A DNA stretch of 64,000 nt, from NCBI RefSeq assembly GCF_003965815.1, contig NZ_RXOE01000008.1, forward strand, positions 124,001 through 188,000, in the 5' to 3' direction. The notes below the pieces were generated by a model. It was not told the origin of the DNA. It worked only from the letters and a program-made list of their open reading frames with translations, and made no database searches. A program made the translations under genes and the position numbers. Position 1 is the stretch's first letter. The number at the start of each line of letters is the position of its first letter. The DNA is from Variovorax gossypii (GTDB taxonomy: Bacteria > Pseudomonadota > Gammaproteobacteria > Burkholderiales > Burkholderiaceae_C). Below are positions 9,285 through 18,326 of the stretch, piece after piece.

Positions 9285-9322
9285 GCGGCCTTGTCCTGCG
9301 GCAGGGACAACCTTGCCCCGCC

Positions 9323-9328
9323 TACAAT
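9323..9328 (+). promoter_or_regulatory. Candidate -10 element of ppsA
   Basis: TACAAT in the context CCTACAATCAGGG lies in the divergent ppsR/ppsA gap. No good -35 at 16-18 bp is evident, so this is only a candidate. A transcript from here would have a leader of about 125 nt before the ppsA start at 9462. Confidence 0.35.
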
Positions 9329-9461
9329 CAGGGCCATTATCGGGAATCCGCTTTCCCAACCCAATTCTCTCCATGCACACCGCGCCCGCACCCAAAGCAA
9401 CGAGAACGATCGTGCCGCGCCGTCTGCATGCGGCACAGGTTTCAACTTCTGGAGCTTTCCC

Positions 9462-11855
<2,394 letters not shown>

Positions 11856-11887
11856 GCAAGCAGGTCGAAGGCCGAAGCTCCTGGATT

Positions 11888-11915
11888 GCGGTAATCCCCA
11901 TGGGGGGATTCCCGC
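11888..11915 (+). repeat. Inverted repeat downstream of ppsA
   Basis: AATCCCC (11893-11899) pairs with GGGGATT (11904-11910), flanked by further GC complementarity. No T-tract follows, so it may stabilise the 3' end or terminate weakly. Confidence 0.35.
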
Positions 11916-12000
11916 GACCCGGGAGTGTGATTGAAACAAATTGCGTATTTGATGCCAGACTGGCGGGACTCACGGGCGTATCCCGGAAGGGAAGACCACC

Positions 12001-12450
12001 ATGATCCTCGTCAAGACAGAAGCCGGCCACCAGGCACTGAAGGACCGCTCGGTCCCGCTGTCGCCACGCCAGCGCTCGGCGTTCATCCTGTTCGACGGCA
12101 AGCGCTCGGTCGATGACGTGCTGGCTGCCGGCATGGGCATCGTCCGCGAAGACATCGACCAGATGGTCGCTCTGGGTGTGCTGGAGCAGGCGGCGGGAAG
12201 CGCGGCGCCTTCTGCGGAGAGTGCCGCGCCTGTCCAGGGCTCTTCCGGTCGCAGCAAGCAGCAGCGCTATAAGGATGCCTATCCCATCGCGACCCAGCTG
12301 ACCGGCGGCCTGGGGCTGAAGGGCTTCCGGCTCAACCTCCAGGTCGAGGCCGCGACGGGATACGACGACCTGCTGGCGCTGGCGCCGAAGATCCGCGCGG
12401 CCGTCGGCGCCGAGAAGGCCGCGCCGCTCGACAAGGCGCTCAACGACTGA
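12001..12450 (+). CDS. Conserved hypothetical protein, possible winged-helix fold
   Basis: I do not recognise the family. The 149-aa product has an N-terminal portion (about 1-65: [23 protein letters not shown]...[15 protein letters not shown]) that reads like a small helical or winged-helix module of the kind used for protein or DNA contacts. A low-complexity Ala/Ser/Pro linker (about 65-85) and a C-terminal helical part follow. No signal peptide or membrane segment is seen. It stands alone between ppsA and the rpsF operon, with its own ATG at 12001. Confidence 0.7.
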   Translation: MILVKTEAGHQALKDRSVPLSPRQRSAFILFDGKRSVDDVLAAGMGIVREDIDQMVALGVLEQAAGSAAPSAESAAPVQGSSGRSKQQRYKDAYPIATQLTGGLGLKGFRLNLQVEAATGYDDLLALAPKIRAAVGAEKAAPLDKALND

Positions 12451-12455
12451 GCAAC

Positions 12456-12485
12456 TTGCCGGATCGCTTCCGGCAGGGCTATAAT
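12456..12485 (+). promoter_or_regulatory. Sigma-70 promoter of the rpsF operon
   Basis: TTGCCG (12456-12461) and a consensus TATAAT (12480-12485) are separated by 18 bp, placed just after the upstream gene and about 80 bp before rpsF. Confidence 0.75.
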
Positions 12486-12501
12486 TGCCGGCTTTGCCTT
12501 G

Positions 12502-12528
12502 CCACACTGCGCCCGACGCTGCAGGTGG
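12502..12528 (+). promoter_or_regulatory. Candidate S6:S18 autoregulatory leader hairpin
   Basis: In the leader of rpsF, CCAC-A-CTGC (12502-12510) pairs with GCAG-GTGG (12521-12528) leaving a single bulged A and a 10-nt loop containing CCCGA. Leaders of rpsF operons in many bacteria carry a hairpin with a CCG-containing element bound by the S6:S18 complex; this one resembles that layout, but I cannot score it against the motif model. Confidence 0.45.
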
Positions 12529-12565
12529 CTTTTCCTCTTCCTCGGAAGAATCCACAAGGAGTGCC

Positions 12566-12940
12566 ATGCGTCACTACGAAATCATTTTGCTGATCCACCC
12601 GGATCAGAGCGAACAAGTTCCGGCCATGCTGGAGCGCTACAAGGGCCTGATCACGGCCGGCGGCGGCAAGGTCCACCGCGTTGAAGACTGGGGCCGCCGT
12701 CAGCTGGCCTACCAGATCAACAAGCTCAACAAGGCCCACTACCTGTGCGTCAACATTGAAGCTGAGCAAACCGTGATGGGCGAACTGGAACACGCGTTCA
12801 AGTTCAACGACGCCGTTCTGCGTCACCTGACCGTCCAGAAGAAGAAGGCCGAAACCGGTCCTTCGTCGATGATGAAGACGGTCGAGCGCGAAGAGGCCCG
12901 CAAGGCCCAGCAGGCCGAGTACGCCGCCAACAACAACTGA
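12566..12940 (+). CDS. rpsF: 30S ribosomal protein bS6
   Basis: Small-subunit protein that pairs with S18 on the platform. The 124-aa product starts [17 protein letters not shown] and has [17 protein letters not shown] and [11 protein letters not shown], typical of S6, with an acidic tail. The ATG at 12566 follows AAGGAG. It is the first gene of rpsF-priB-rpsR-rplI. Confidence 0.97.
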   Translation: MRHYEIILLIHPDQSEQVPAMLERYKGLITAGGGKVHRVEDWGRRQLAYQINKLNKAHYLCVNIEAEQTVMGELEHAFKFNDAVLRHLTVQKKKAETGPSSMMKTVEREEARKAQQAEYAANNN

Positions 12941-12944
12941 TGGC

Positions 12945-13259
12945 GTGACTGCCGCCGCTGCGGCAACCGGGGTCAACCAGCTTCTGCTGACCGCCTCCGT
13001 TGCCGAACTCGGAACCCTGCGATTCACGCCAGCCGGCTTGCCAGCCATAGACCTGAAGCTCGAACACGAGTCGACGCTCCAGGAGGCAGGAAAGCCCAGG
13101 CAGGTGAAGACGGCCCTCAAGGCCGTTGCCTTCGGCGCCATCGCCGAACGGCTCGCAAGACAGTCGATGGGAAGTCTCTGGCGTTTTCAGGGTTTCCTCG
13201 CGACACCGGGCAACGGCAAGCATCCGGTCCTGCACATCCAGGATTTTCAGCAAGATTAA
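12945..13259 (+). CDS. priB: Primosomal replication protein N
   Basis: Single-stranded-DNA-binding OB-fold protein (104 aa) that assists PriA in restarting replication forks. The sequence fits PriB: NQLLLTASVAELGTLRFTPAGLPAIDLKLEHES, then a basic central part and a C-terminal GKHPVLHIQDF. The start is GTG at 12945; an ATG that overlaps the rpsF stop (12940) runs straight into a stop codon and is excluded. The position between rpsF and rpsR is the conserved one. Confidence 0.93.
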   Translation: MTAAAAATGVNQLLLTASVAELGTLRFTPAGLPAIDLKLEHESTLQEAGKPRQVKTALKAVAFGAIAERLARQSMGSLWRFQGFLATPGNGKHPVLHIQDFQQD

Positions 13260-13280
13260 TTTTCGACAAGAGGTCCCGAA

Positions 13281-13562
13281 ATGGCCACGTTCAAGAAATT
13301 CAACAAAGACAAGCGCCCGAAGCGCAACACCCAGTCGCTGCTGTTCAAGCGCAAGCGCTTCTGCCGCTTCACCGTCGCTGGCGTCGAGGAAATCGACTAC
13401 AAGGACATCGACACGCTGCGTGACTTCATCAGCGAAAACGGCAAGATCATCCCCGCACGCCTGACCGGCACGCGCGCGATCTACCAGCGCCAGCTGAACA
13501 CCGCCATCAAGCGCGCGCGCTTCCTGGCCATGGTGCCGTACAGCGACCAGCACCGCGTCTAA
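13281..13562 (+). CDS. rpsR: 30S ribosomal protein bS18
   Basis: Partner of S6 on the 30S platform, 93 aa. It contains the S18 core [39 protein letters not shown] and the basic C-terminal segment [17 protein letters not shown]. The ATG at 13281 follows AGAGGT. Confidence 0.97.
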   Translation: MATFKKFNKDKRPKRNTQSLLFKRKRFCRFTVAGVEEIDYKDIDTLRDFISENGKIIPARLTGTRAIYQRQLNTAIKRARFLAMVPYSDQHRV

Positions 13563-13574
13563 GGAGTCGACACC

Positions 13575-14027
13575 ATGCAAATCATTCTTCTGGACAAGGT
13601 TGTCAACGTCGGTGCCCTGGGCGACATCGTCAAGGTCAAGGACGGCTACGCACGCAACTTCCTGATCCCGTCGGGCCGCGCTCGCCGCGCCACCGCCGCC
13701 AACAAGGCCGAATTCGAAGCCAAGCGCGCCGAACTCGAAAAGGCTGCGGCCGCCAAGCTGGCTGAATCGCAAGCCCAAGGCGAAAAGCTCGGTGGCACGA
13801 CCATCAAGCTGACGCAAAAGGCTGGCGTCGACGGCCGTCTGTTCGGCTCGGTCACCAACGGCGACATCGCCGAAGAACTGGGCAAGCAAGGCTACAAGGT
13901 TGCCAAGGCGCAAGTGCGCCTGCCCAACGGTCCGATCAAGATCGTTGGCGACAGCACCGTGAGCGTTGCCCTGCACACCGACGTGGTGGTCGACATCACC
14001 GTGACGGTCTACGGCGAAACCGCCTGA
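13575..14027 (+). CDS. rplI: 50S ribosomal protein bL9
   Basis: Large-subunit protein bL9, 150 aa with the two-domain architecture: an N-terminal rRNA-binding domain ([32 protein letters not shown]), a long connecting helix rich in Ala, Glu and Lys (about 45-75), and a C-terminal domain. Last gene of the operon, followed by a clear terminator. Confidence 0.97.
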   Translation: MQIILLDKVVNVGALGDIVKVKDGYARNFLIPSGRARRATAANKAEFEAKRAELEKAAAAKLAESQAQGEKLGGTTIKLTQKAGVDGRLFGSVTNGDIAEELGKQGYKVAKAQVRLPNGPIKIVGDSTVSVALHTDVVVDITVTVYGETA

Positions 14028-14054
14028 TCTTCCACAGCGCCTCGTGCGCTGCAC

Positions 14055-14086
14055 AAAAGCCGCCTTCGGGCGGCTTTTGTTTTTCC
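14055..14086 (+). terminator. Rho-independent terminator of the rpsF-rplI operon
   Basis: AAAAGCCGCC and GGCGGCTTTT form a 10-bp stem around a TTCG tetraloop, followed by GTTTTT. Confidence 0.92.
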
Positions 14087-14137
14087 GGGAGCGAGTTGTC
14101 CCGTCTTTTCCAGCCGATTGCACTGGAAGATCACCGT

Positions 14138-14158
14138 TTATTCACAACCTTGTCCACA
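14138..14158 (+). promoter_or_regulatory. Pair of DnaA-box-like sites upstream of dnaB
   Basis: TTATTCACA (14138-14146) fits the TTATNCACA consensus and TTGTCCACA (14150-14158) differs from TTATCCACA by one base. They are in the same orientation, 3 bp apart, and end 48 bp before the dnaB start. Confidence 0.6.
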
Positions 14159-14206
14159 CGCGCATCGACCTGCGCGGCTTAGCATGCAGGGTTGCAAGGG
14201 AAGTCC

Positions 14207-15613
14207 ATGTCCGCCGTTTTCTCCTATGCCGACAACGATCCGTCGGCAGACCGCCAAGTCGCTCAACTGCGCATTCCGCCTCACTCCATCGAGGCCGAAT
14301 CGAGCGTGCTCGGCGGCCTGCTGCTCGACAACGGCGCCTGGGACCGCATGGGCGACCTGCTGGTCGACGGCGACTTCTACCGCCATGAGCACAAGCTGAT
14401 CTACGCGGCCATCGGCGGGCTGATCAACGCCAGCAAGCCGGCCGATGTGATCACCGTCTACGAGCAGCTGCAGAACCTCGGCAAGGCCGACGAGATCGGC
14501 GGGCTGGTCTACCTGAATTCGCTCGCGCAGTACGTGCCCAGCGCGAGCAACATTCGCCGCTATGCTGAGATCGTGCGCGAGCGCTCCATTCTTCGCAAAC
14601 TGGTTTCCGCCAGCGACGAGATCGCCACCAACGCCTTCAATCCGCAAGGCAAGGCGGTGGACAAGATCCTCGACGAGGCCGAGCAGAAGATCTTCAACAT
14701 CGGCGAGGAAGGCACGCGGATGAAGCAGGGCTTCCAGAGCATGGATGCCCTGGTGGTCGACCTGCTCGACCGCGTGACGGAGATGGCCGAGAACCCGAAC
14801 GACATCACGGGCGTTCGCACCGGCTTCAACGACTTCGACAAGATGACTTCGGGCCTGCAGCCGGGCGACATGATCGTGCTGGCCGCGCGTCCCTCGATGG
14901 GCAAGACCTCACTCGCAATCAACATCGCCGAGCACGTGGCGCTCGACGAAGGCCTGCCGGTGGCCGTGTTCTCCATGGAAATGGGCGCCGCCCAGCTGGC
15001 GGTGCGTATCGTGGGCTCCATCGGCCGAATCGACCAGGGCCACCTGCGCACCGGCAAGCTCACTGACGAGGAGTGGCCGCGGCTCACCGAGGCCATCGAG
15101 AAGCTGCGCACCGTGTCGCTGCACATCGACGAAACGCCGGGCCTGTCGACCAGCGAGCTGCGCGCCAACGCGCGCCGCCTGGCACGCCAGTACGGGCGCC
15201 TAGGCCTGATCGTGGTCGACTACCTGCAGCTCATGTCGACCAGCAGCTCGGGCGACGAGAACCGCGCCACGGCCGTGGGCGAAATCTCGCGCGGCCTGAA
15301 GATGCTGGCCAAGGAACTCAAGTGCCCGGTGATCGCGCTGTCGCAGCTCAGCCGCGGCGTGGAGAGCCGCACCGACAAGCGCCCCATGATGAGCGACTTG
15401 CGCGAATCCGGCGCCATCGAGCAGGACGCGGACATCATCATGTTCATCTACCGCGACGACTACTACAACAAGGAGTCGAAGGAGCCGGGCGTGGCCGAGG
15501 TGATCATCAGCAAGCACCGTAACGGGCCGACCGGCACCGTCAAGCTGGCCTTCCTGAAGCCGCTCACCAAGTTCGAGAACCTGGTCGGCTACAGCAACAA
15601 CGACGAGTACTGA
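14207..15613 (+). CDS. dnaB: Replicative DNA helicase
   Basis: Hexameric 5'-3' helicase of the replisome, 468 aa. The N-terminal primase-interacting domain begins RIPPHSIEAESSVLGGLLLD (about 22-41). The RecA-like domain has Walker A in ARPSMGKTS (227-235), Walker B in LIVVDYLQLM, and the C-terminal ELKCPVIALSQLSRGVESR and RYRDDYYNKES regions. The ATG at 14207 follows AGGGAAG; an upstream in-frame TTG (14192) is a less likely start. Two DnaA-box-like sites precede it. Confidence 0.96.
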   Translation: MSAVFSYADNDPSADRQVAQLRIPPHSIEAESSVLGGLLLDNGAWDRMGDLLVDGDFYRHEHKLIYAAIGGLINASKPADVITVYEQLQNLGKADEIGGLVYLNSLAQYVPSASNIRRYAEIVRERSILRKLVSASDEIATNAFNPQGKAVDKILDEAEQKIFNIGEEGTRMKQGFQSMDALVVDLLDRVTEMAENPNDITGVRTGFNDFDKMTSGLQPGDMIVLAARPSMGKTSLAINIAEHVALDEGLPVAVFSMEMGAAQLAVRIVGSIGRIDQGHLRTGKLTDEEWPRLTEAIEKLRTVSLHIDETPGLSTSELRANARRLARQYGRLGLIVVDYLQLMSTSSSGDENRATAVGEISRGLKMLAKELKCPVIALSQLSRGVESRTDKRPMMSDLRESGAIEQDADIIMFIYRDDYYNKESKEPGVAEVIISKHRNGPTGTVKLAFLKPLTKFENLVGYSNNDEY

Positions 15614-15650
15614 TCCGGCGTCGCCAAGGCGTTGAAGAAGAAGAGGGCCG

Positions 15651-16415
15651 TCAGCCCGTGTTGTCGTTCTTGCCGCTGCCGTTGTTCCACGGCGGCGGCG
15701 TGCCCGGCTTCTGCGGCACCACCTTGCCTTGCGCCGTCTCGGCGTTGACCTGTCGCAGCAGGTCGGCCAGCGTCTTGCCTGCTTCGTCGCGAAATCGATC
15801 GGGCAGCACTTCGATTGCATCCATGCGGTCCAGGCGAAAGCCCCGGAAGTCGTCGCGCAGCTCGCACCAGGTCGACAGCGTCCAGACCTTGCCCCAATAG
15901 AAGCAGCCCAGCGGACGTACCGTGCGCTCGCTGGCGTCGCCGGAAACATCGCGGTAGTGCAGCCGCAGCTTGTTGTGCGACTGCGTCGCCTCGCGCAGCG
16001 TCTGCAGCCGCACGCGCAGGGTGTCGTCCAGGCCCAGTCCCGGGGCATAGAGCGCCAGCGCCTCGGCCGAGACGCGCGCCGCGGGCGGCAGCACCGACAG
16101 GATCTTGCCCAGCCCGGTCTCGATGTCGCGCGCCAGTGCCGGATCGACCCAGCTCTGCGCGAGCCGCGCCGCGGCCACGAGCGCCGCGGCCTCGTCCTGC
16201 GTGAACATCAGCGGCGGCAGTTCGAAGCCCGCGCCCAGCCGGTAGCCCACGCCGGCCTCGCCCTCGATGGGCACGCCCTGGTGCTGCAGGTCGGCGATGT
16301 CGCGATACACCGTGCGCTCCGACACCTCGAGGCGTTGCGCCAGGAATGCGGCCGTGGTCAGCCGGCGTCCGCGGATGAGCTGCACGAGCTGGAAGAGGCG
16401 GTCGGCGCGGCGCAT
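15651..16415 (-). CDS. WYL-domain transcriptional regulator (YafY type)
   Basis: DNA-binding regulator of 254 aa. An N-terminal HTH (MRRADRLFQLVQLIRGRRLTTAAFLAQRLEVSERTVYRDIADLQ, about 1-45) of the DeoR/HTH_11 kind is followed by a WYL ligand-sensing domain with KLRLHYRD, RTVRPLGCFYWGKVWTLSTWCELR and FRGFRLDRM. It is the last gene of a five-gene minus-strand group; its ATG overlaps the stop of the MGMT-like gene by one base. The palindrome at 18227-18250 ahead of the first gene is its likely operator (inference). Confidence 0.88.
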   Translation of the reverse strand: MRRADRLFQLVQLIRGRRLTTAAFLAQRLEVSERTVYRDIADLQHQGVPIEGEAGVGYRLGAGFELPPLMFTQDEAAALVAAARLAQSWVDPALARDIETGLGKILSVLPPAARVSAEALALYAPGLGLDDTLRVRLQTLREATQSHNKLRLHYRDVSGDASERTVRPLGCFYWGKVWTLSTWCELRDDFRGFRLDRMDAIEVLPDRFRDEAGKTLADLLRQVNAETAQGKVVPQKPGTPPPWNNGSGKNDNTG

Positions 16416-16885
16416 CAGCGGGCTCCGGTGAGCTTCTTTGCGAAGTCTTCGACGAAATAGCGCTTGCCGCGCTGCACGACCGTATGGCCCTCGGCCTCGA
16501 GCCTCGACATCTGCGCCTCGATGCCGCCGGGGTACTTGGCATTGAGCTCGCCGCCGACCTTGAGGGTGCGCCACCAGGGCGCCGCGCTTTCCGTCTTCGG
16601 TGTTTCCTCGGCGGCGTGCGCGACCATGTGCGCGAAGATCGCCGTGGTCACGGTGCAGCCGATGGTCGCCTGGTGGCGCAGCGCGATGTCTTCGCCGATG
16701 CCCATCACCGTCGCGAGCCGGCCCTCGGGAATGCTGCGCATCGCGGCCTCCACCTCCTGTGGCGATGGCGTGGCGATGGTGCCCTCGCCGTGCCGGGAGC
16801 GCATGGCGGCGGGAATCTCCTTGACGCTCGGCAGGTGGGGGTAGCTGGCCAGCCGGTCGCGCCAGCTCTTCTTCGTGGTGCTCAT
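16415..16885 (-). CDS. MGMT/ATL-like alkylated-DNA-binding protein
   Basis: 156-aa protein whose middle and C-terminal part resembles the DNA-binding domain of O6-alkylguanine-DNA alkyltransferases: EVEAAMRSIPEGRLATVMGIGEDIA, then APWWRTLKVGGELNAKYPGGIEAQMSRLEAEGHTV. The catalytic PCHR of the repair enzyme is replaced by PWWR, as in alkyltransferase-like (ATL) proteins, which bind alkylated bases without repairing them. The N-terminal 35 residues are unassigned. It overlaps the GyrI-like gene by four bases and the WYL regulator by one. The assignment rests on motif resemblance only. Confidence 0.65.
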   Translation of the reverse strand: MSTTKKSWRDRLASYPHLPSVKEIPAAMRSRHGEGTIATPSPQEVEAAMRSIPEGRLATVMGIGEDIALRHQATIGCTVTTAIFAHMVAHAAEETPKTESAAPWWRTLKVGGELNAKYPGGIEAQMSRLEAEGHTVVQRGKRYFVEDFAKKLTGAR

Positions 16886-17331
16886 GAAACTCCGATGTGG
16901 ATCGCCACCTTGTCCGGCCCTTCATAGGCTTCGAAGTCGCTGCGATACCGGCGGGCAACCTCGGGGTGCGCCTCGAAATACTGCCAGATGCGCTCCCAGG
17001 TGGCGATCACCATCTGCGGCATCTGGCCCTGGCCGTTGAAGACCAGATAGTCGCCGGCCTCCACGGGAAGGCTGCCATCGCCGCCGGAGACGGCGACGCC
17101 CGCCGTCACGTCGAAGGCGCTGTGGGCGTCCGATTCGTAGGCCGAGTAGACGCTGAAGATGCGGGCGTCGCCGGTGCGGTCCGGCGTCGATGCATAGGTT
17201 TCCTCGCCGAAGAAGCGGCCCCACAGCTTTCCGATGCGTGCCGTGGCCGGGTCGCTCTCCTCGCGGTTGGTCGTGCGGATGGTGAGGCCTGCGACGCGGA
17301 ATGCATCATGGTGCTGGCGAACTGGTTCCAT
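16882..17331 (-). CDS. GyrI-like / effector-binding domain protein
   Basis: 149-aa stand-alone SOUL/GyrI-fold protein of the AraC-type effector-binding family: FRVAGLTIRTTNREE at the N-terminus, LWGRFFGEETYA, RIFSVYSAYESDAHSAFDVTAGVAV, and EAGDYLVFNGQGQMPQMVIATWERIWQYF. Such domains bind small cationic or aromatic ligands; some inhibit DNA gyrase or sense drugs. No DNA-binding domain is attached. It sits between EVE and MGMT-like genes. Confidence 0.78.
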   Translation of the reverse strand: MEPVRQHHDAFRVAGLTIRTTNREESDPATARIGKLWGRFFGEETYASTPDRTGDARIFSVYSAYESDAHSAFDVTAGVAVSGGDGSLPVEAGDYLVFNGQGQMPQMVIATWERIWQYFEAHPEVARRYRSDFEAYEGPDKVAIHIGVS

Positions 17332-17344
17332 TTGGTTTTTCTCC

Positions 17345-17794
17345 TCAGAGCAATAGTGTTTTCAGGTCGGCCTTCATGGCCTGGGCGATCAGTTTCATGT
17401 CGGCGTCGGTGACGTCGAACATGCCGAAGCGGAACTTGTAGCCCCACTGCTTTGGGTTCTCGATGAAGGCCAGCCGCTCGATCAGCGGGGCGATAGGCGT
17501 CTCGTGCCCGGCAGCGTAGACCATGTCGCGCCGCCACGGCACGAAGCCGTTGCCCATGTCGAATTCGTACGGCTCGCCCGGCTGCACGATGCCGATCGAC
17601 ACGAAGCTCTGCAGCTTGTCCGTGCCTCCGAACACCGAGGCCGGCGAGTAGTAAGCCACGCGGTCGCCCGCCGAGAGCCGCTTGAGCGGCGCGTGCTTGC
17701 CGTGGCCGACCTGCATGTAGCCGAGCGGCCGGTGGTCGCGGCCGCGCCGTGCATGCTCGGCGCTGGCCACGGCGATCCAGTTGCGCTGTGCCAC
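17345..17794 (-). CDS. EVE-domain protein (UPF0310)
   Basis: 149-aa EVE-fold protein, related to the PUA/YTH/ASCH group that recognises modified bases in DNA or RNA. Recognisable segments are MAQRNWIAVASAEHARRGR, GYMQVGHGKHAPLKRLSAGDRVAYYSP and ENPKQWGYKFRFGMFDVTDADMKLIAQAM. The start is GTG at 17794, 6 bp after the VOC stop, so the two genes are co-transcribed. EVE proteins are often linked to restriction or modification, but no such genes lie nearby. Confidence 0.85.
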   Translation of the reverse strand: MAQRNWIAVASAEHARRGRDHRPLGYMQVGHGKHAPLKRLSAGDRVAYYSPASVFGGTDKLQSFVSIGIVQPGEPYEFDMGNGFVPWRRDMVYAAGHETPIAPLIERLAFIENPKQWGYKFRFGMFDVTDADMKLIAQAMKADLKTLLL

Positions 17795-17800
17795 GGTGGA

Positions 17801-18172
17801 TCACTCCTGCGCGTGCAGGCCGACTTCGTTGCCCTCGGTGTCGCGCAGATGGGCAATGAAGCCCAGGCCGGGCGGCAGGGCGGACTTGGGCGCCACGATC
17901 TGCCCGCCGGCCGCCTCGACGCGTGCCAGCACGGCGTCGATGCTGGGATTGCAGTCGAGATAGATGCGGATGCCCGTGCCGGCGCGCGCACTGCCATTGG
18001 CGCCGCCTTGCAGCGCGCCGCCGGTGGCTGGCTTGTCGTGCGGGAAGATGGCGAGTGTCTCGCCGCCGAAGTCTTCGCGGCGCAGCTTGCGTGCGAGCAC
18101 GGTCTCGTAGAAGGTCTGGGCGCGGTCGATGTCGGCGACCGGGATCTCGAACCAGGTGATGGCGTTTTGCAT
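17801..18172 (-). CDS. VOC-family (glyoxalase/bleomycin-resistance fold) protein
   Basis: 123-aa protein beginning MQNAITWFEIPVADIDRAQTFYETVL, the standard VOC opening with one His/Glu-type metal motif per half, and ending GLGFIAHLRDTEGNEVGLHAQ. It is probably a metal-dependent lyase, dioxygenase-like enzyme or drug-binding protein; the substrate is unknown. It is the first gene of the minus-strand group and lies 55 bp downstream of the palindrome at 18227-18250. Confidence 0.88.
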   Translation of the reverse strand: MQNAITWFEIPVADIDRAQTFYETVLARKLRREDFGGETLAIFPHDKPATGGALQGGANGSARAGTGIRIYLDCNPSIDAVLARVEAAGGQIVAPKSALPPGLGFIAHLRDTEGNEVGLHAQE

Positions 18173-18226
18173 TCGGGGCTCTCTTTCTTTCGTTGCGTTG
18201 GAAGGAGCCCGGATGGTGCTGCCGGC

Positions 18227-18250
18227 CTACTGACAGCGTCTTGTCAGTAG
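18227..18250 (-). promoter_or_regulatory. Perfect palindromic operator candidate for the WYL-regulated operon
   Basis: CTACTGACA-N6-TGTCAGTAG, a perfect 9-bp inverted repeat, lies between the phoH terminator and the VOC start. A further TGTCA half-site follows on the plus strand (18253-18257). It has no T-tract and a position typical of an operator rather than a terminator. Confidence 0.65.
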
Positions 18251-18266
18251 CCTGTCACCACGGATG

Positions 18267-18303
18267 AAAAAAGCCCGCGCTGCTCGGAGAGCATGCGCGG
18301 GCT
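18267..18303 (-). terminator. Rho-independent terminator of phoH
   Basis: On the minus strand, GCCCGCGC and GCGCGGGC form an 8-bp stem followed by TTTTTT, 25 bp after the phoH stop. Confidence 0.9.
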
Positions 18304-18326
18304 CGCGTGGGGCCGTACCCCGTGGA

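Noticed and set aside
14138-14158. DnaA-box pair as part of a replication origin
   Set aside because: Only two boxes, no AT-rich unwinding region, and no dnaA/dnaN/gyrB neighbours; promoter control of dnaB is more likely.
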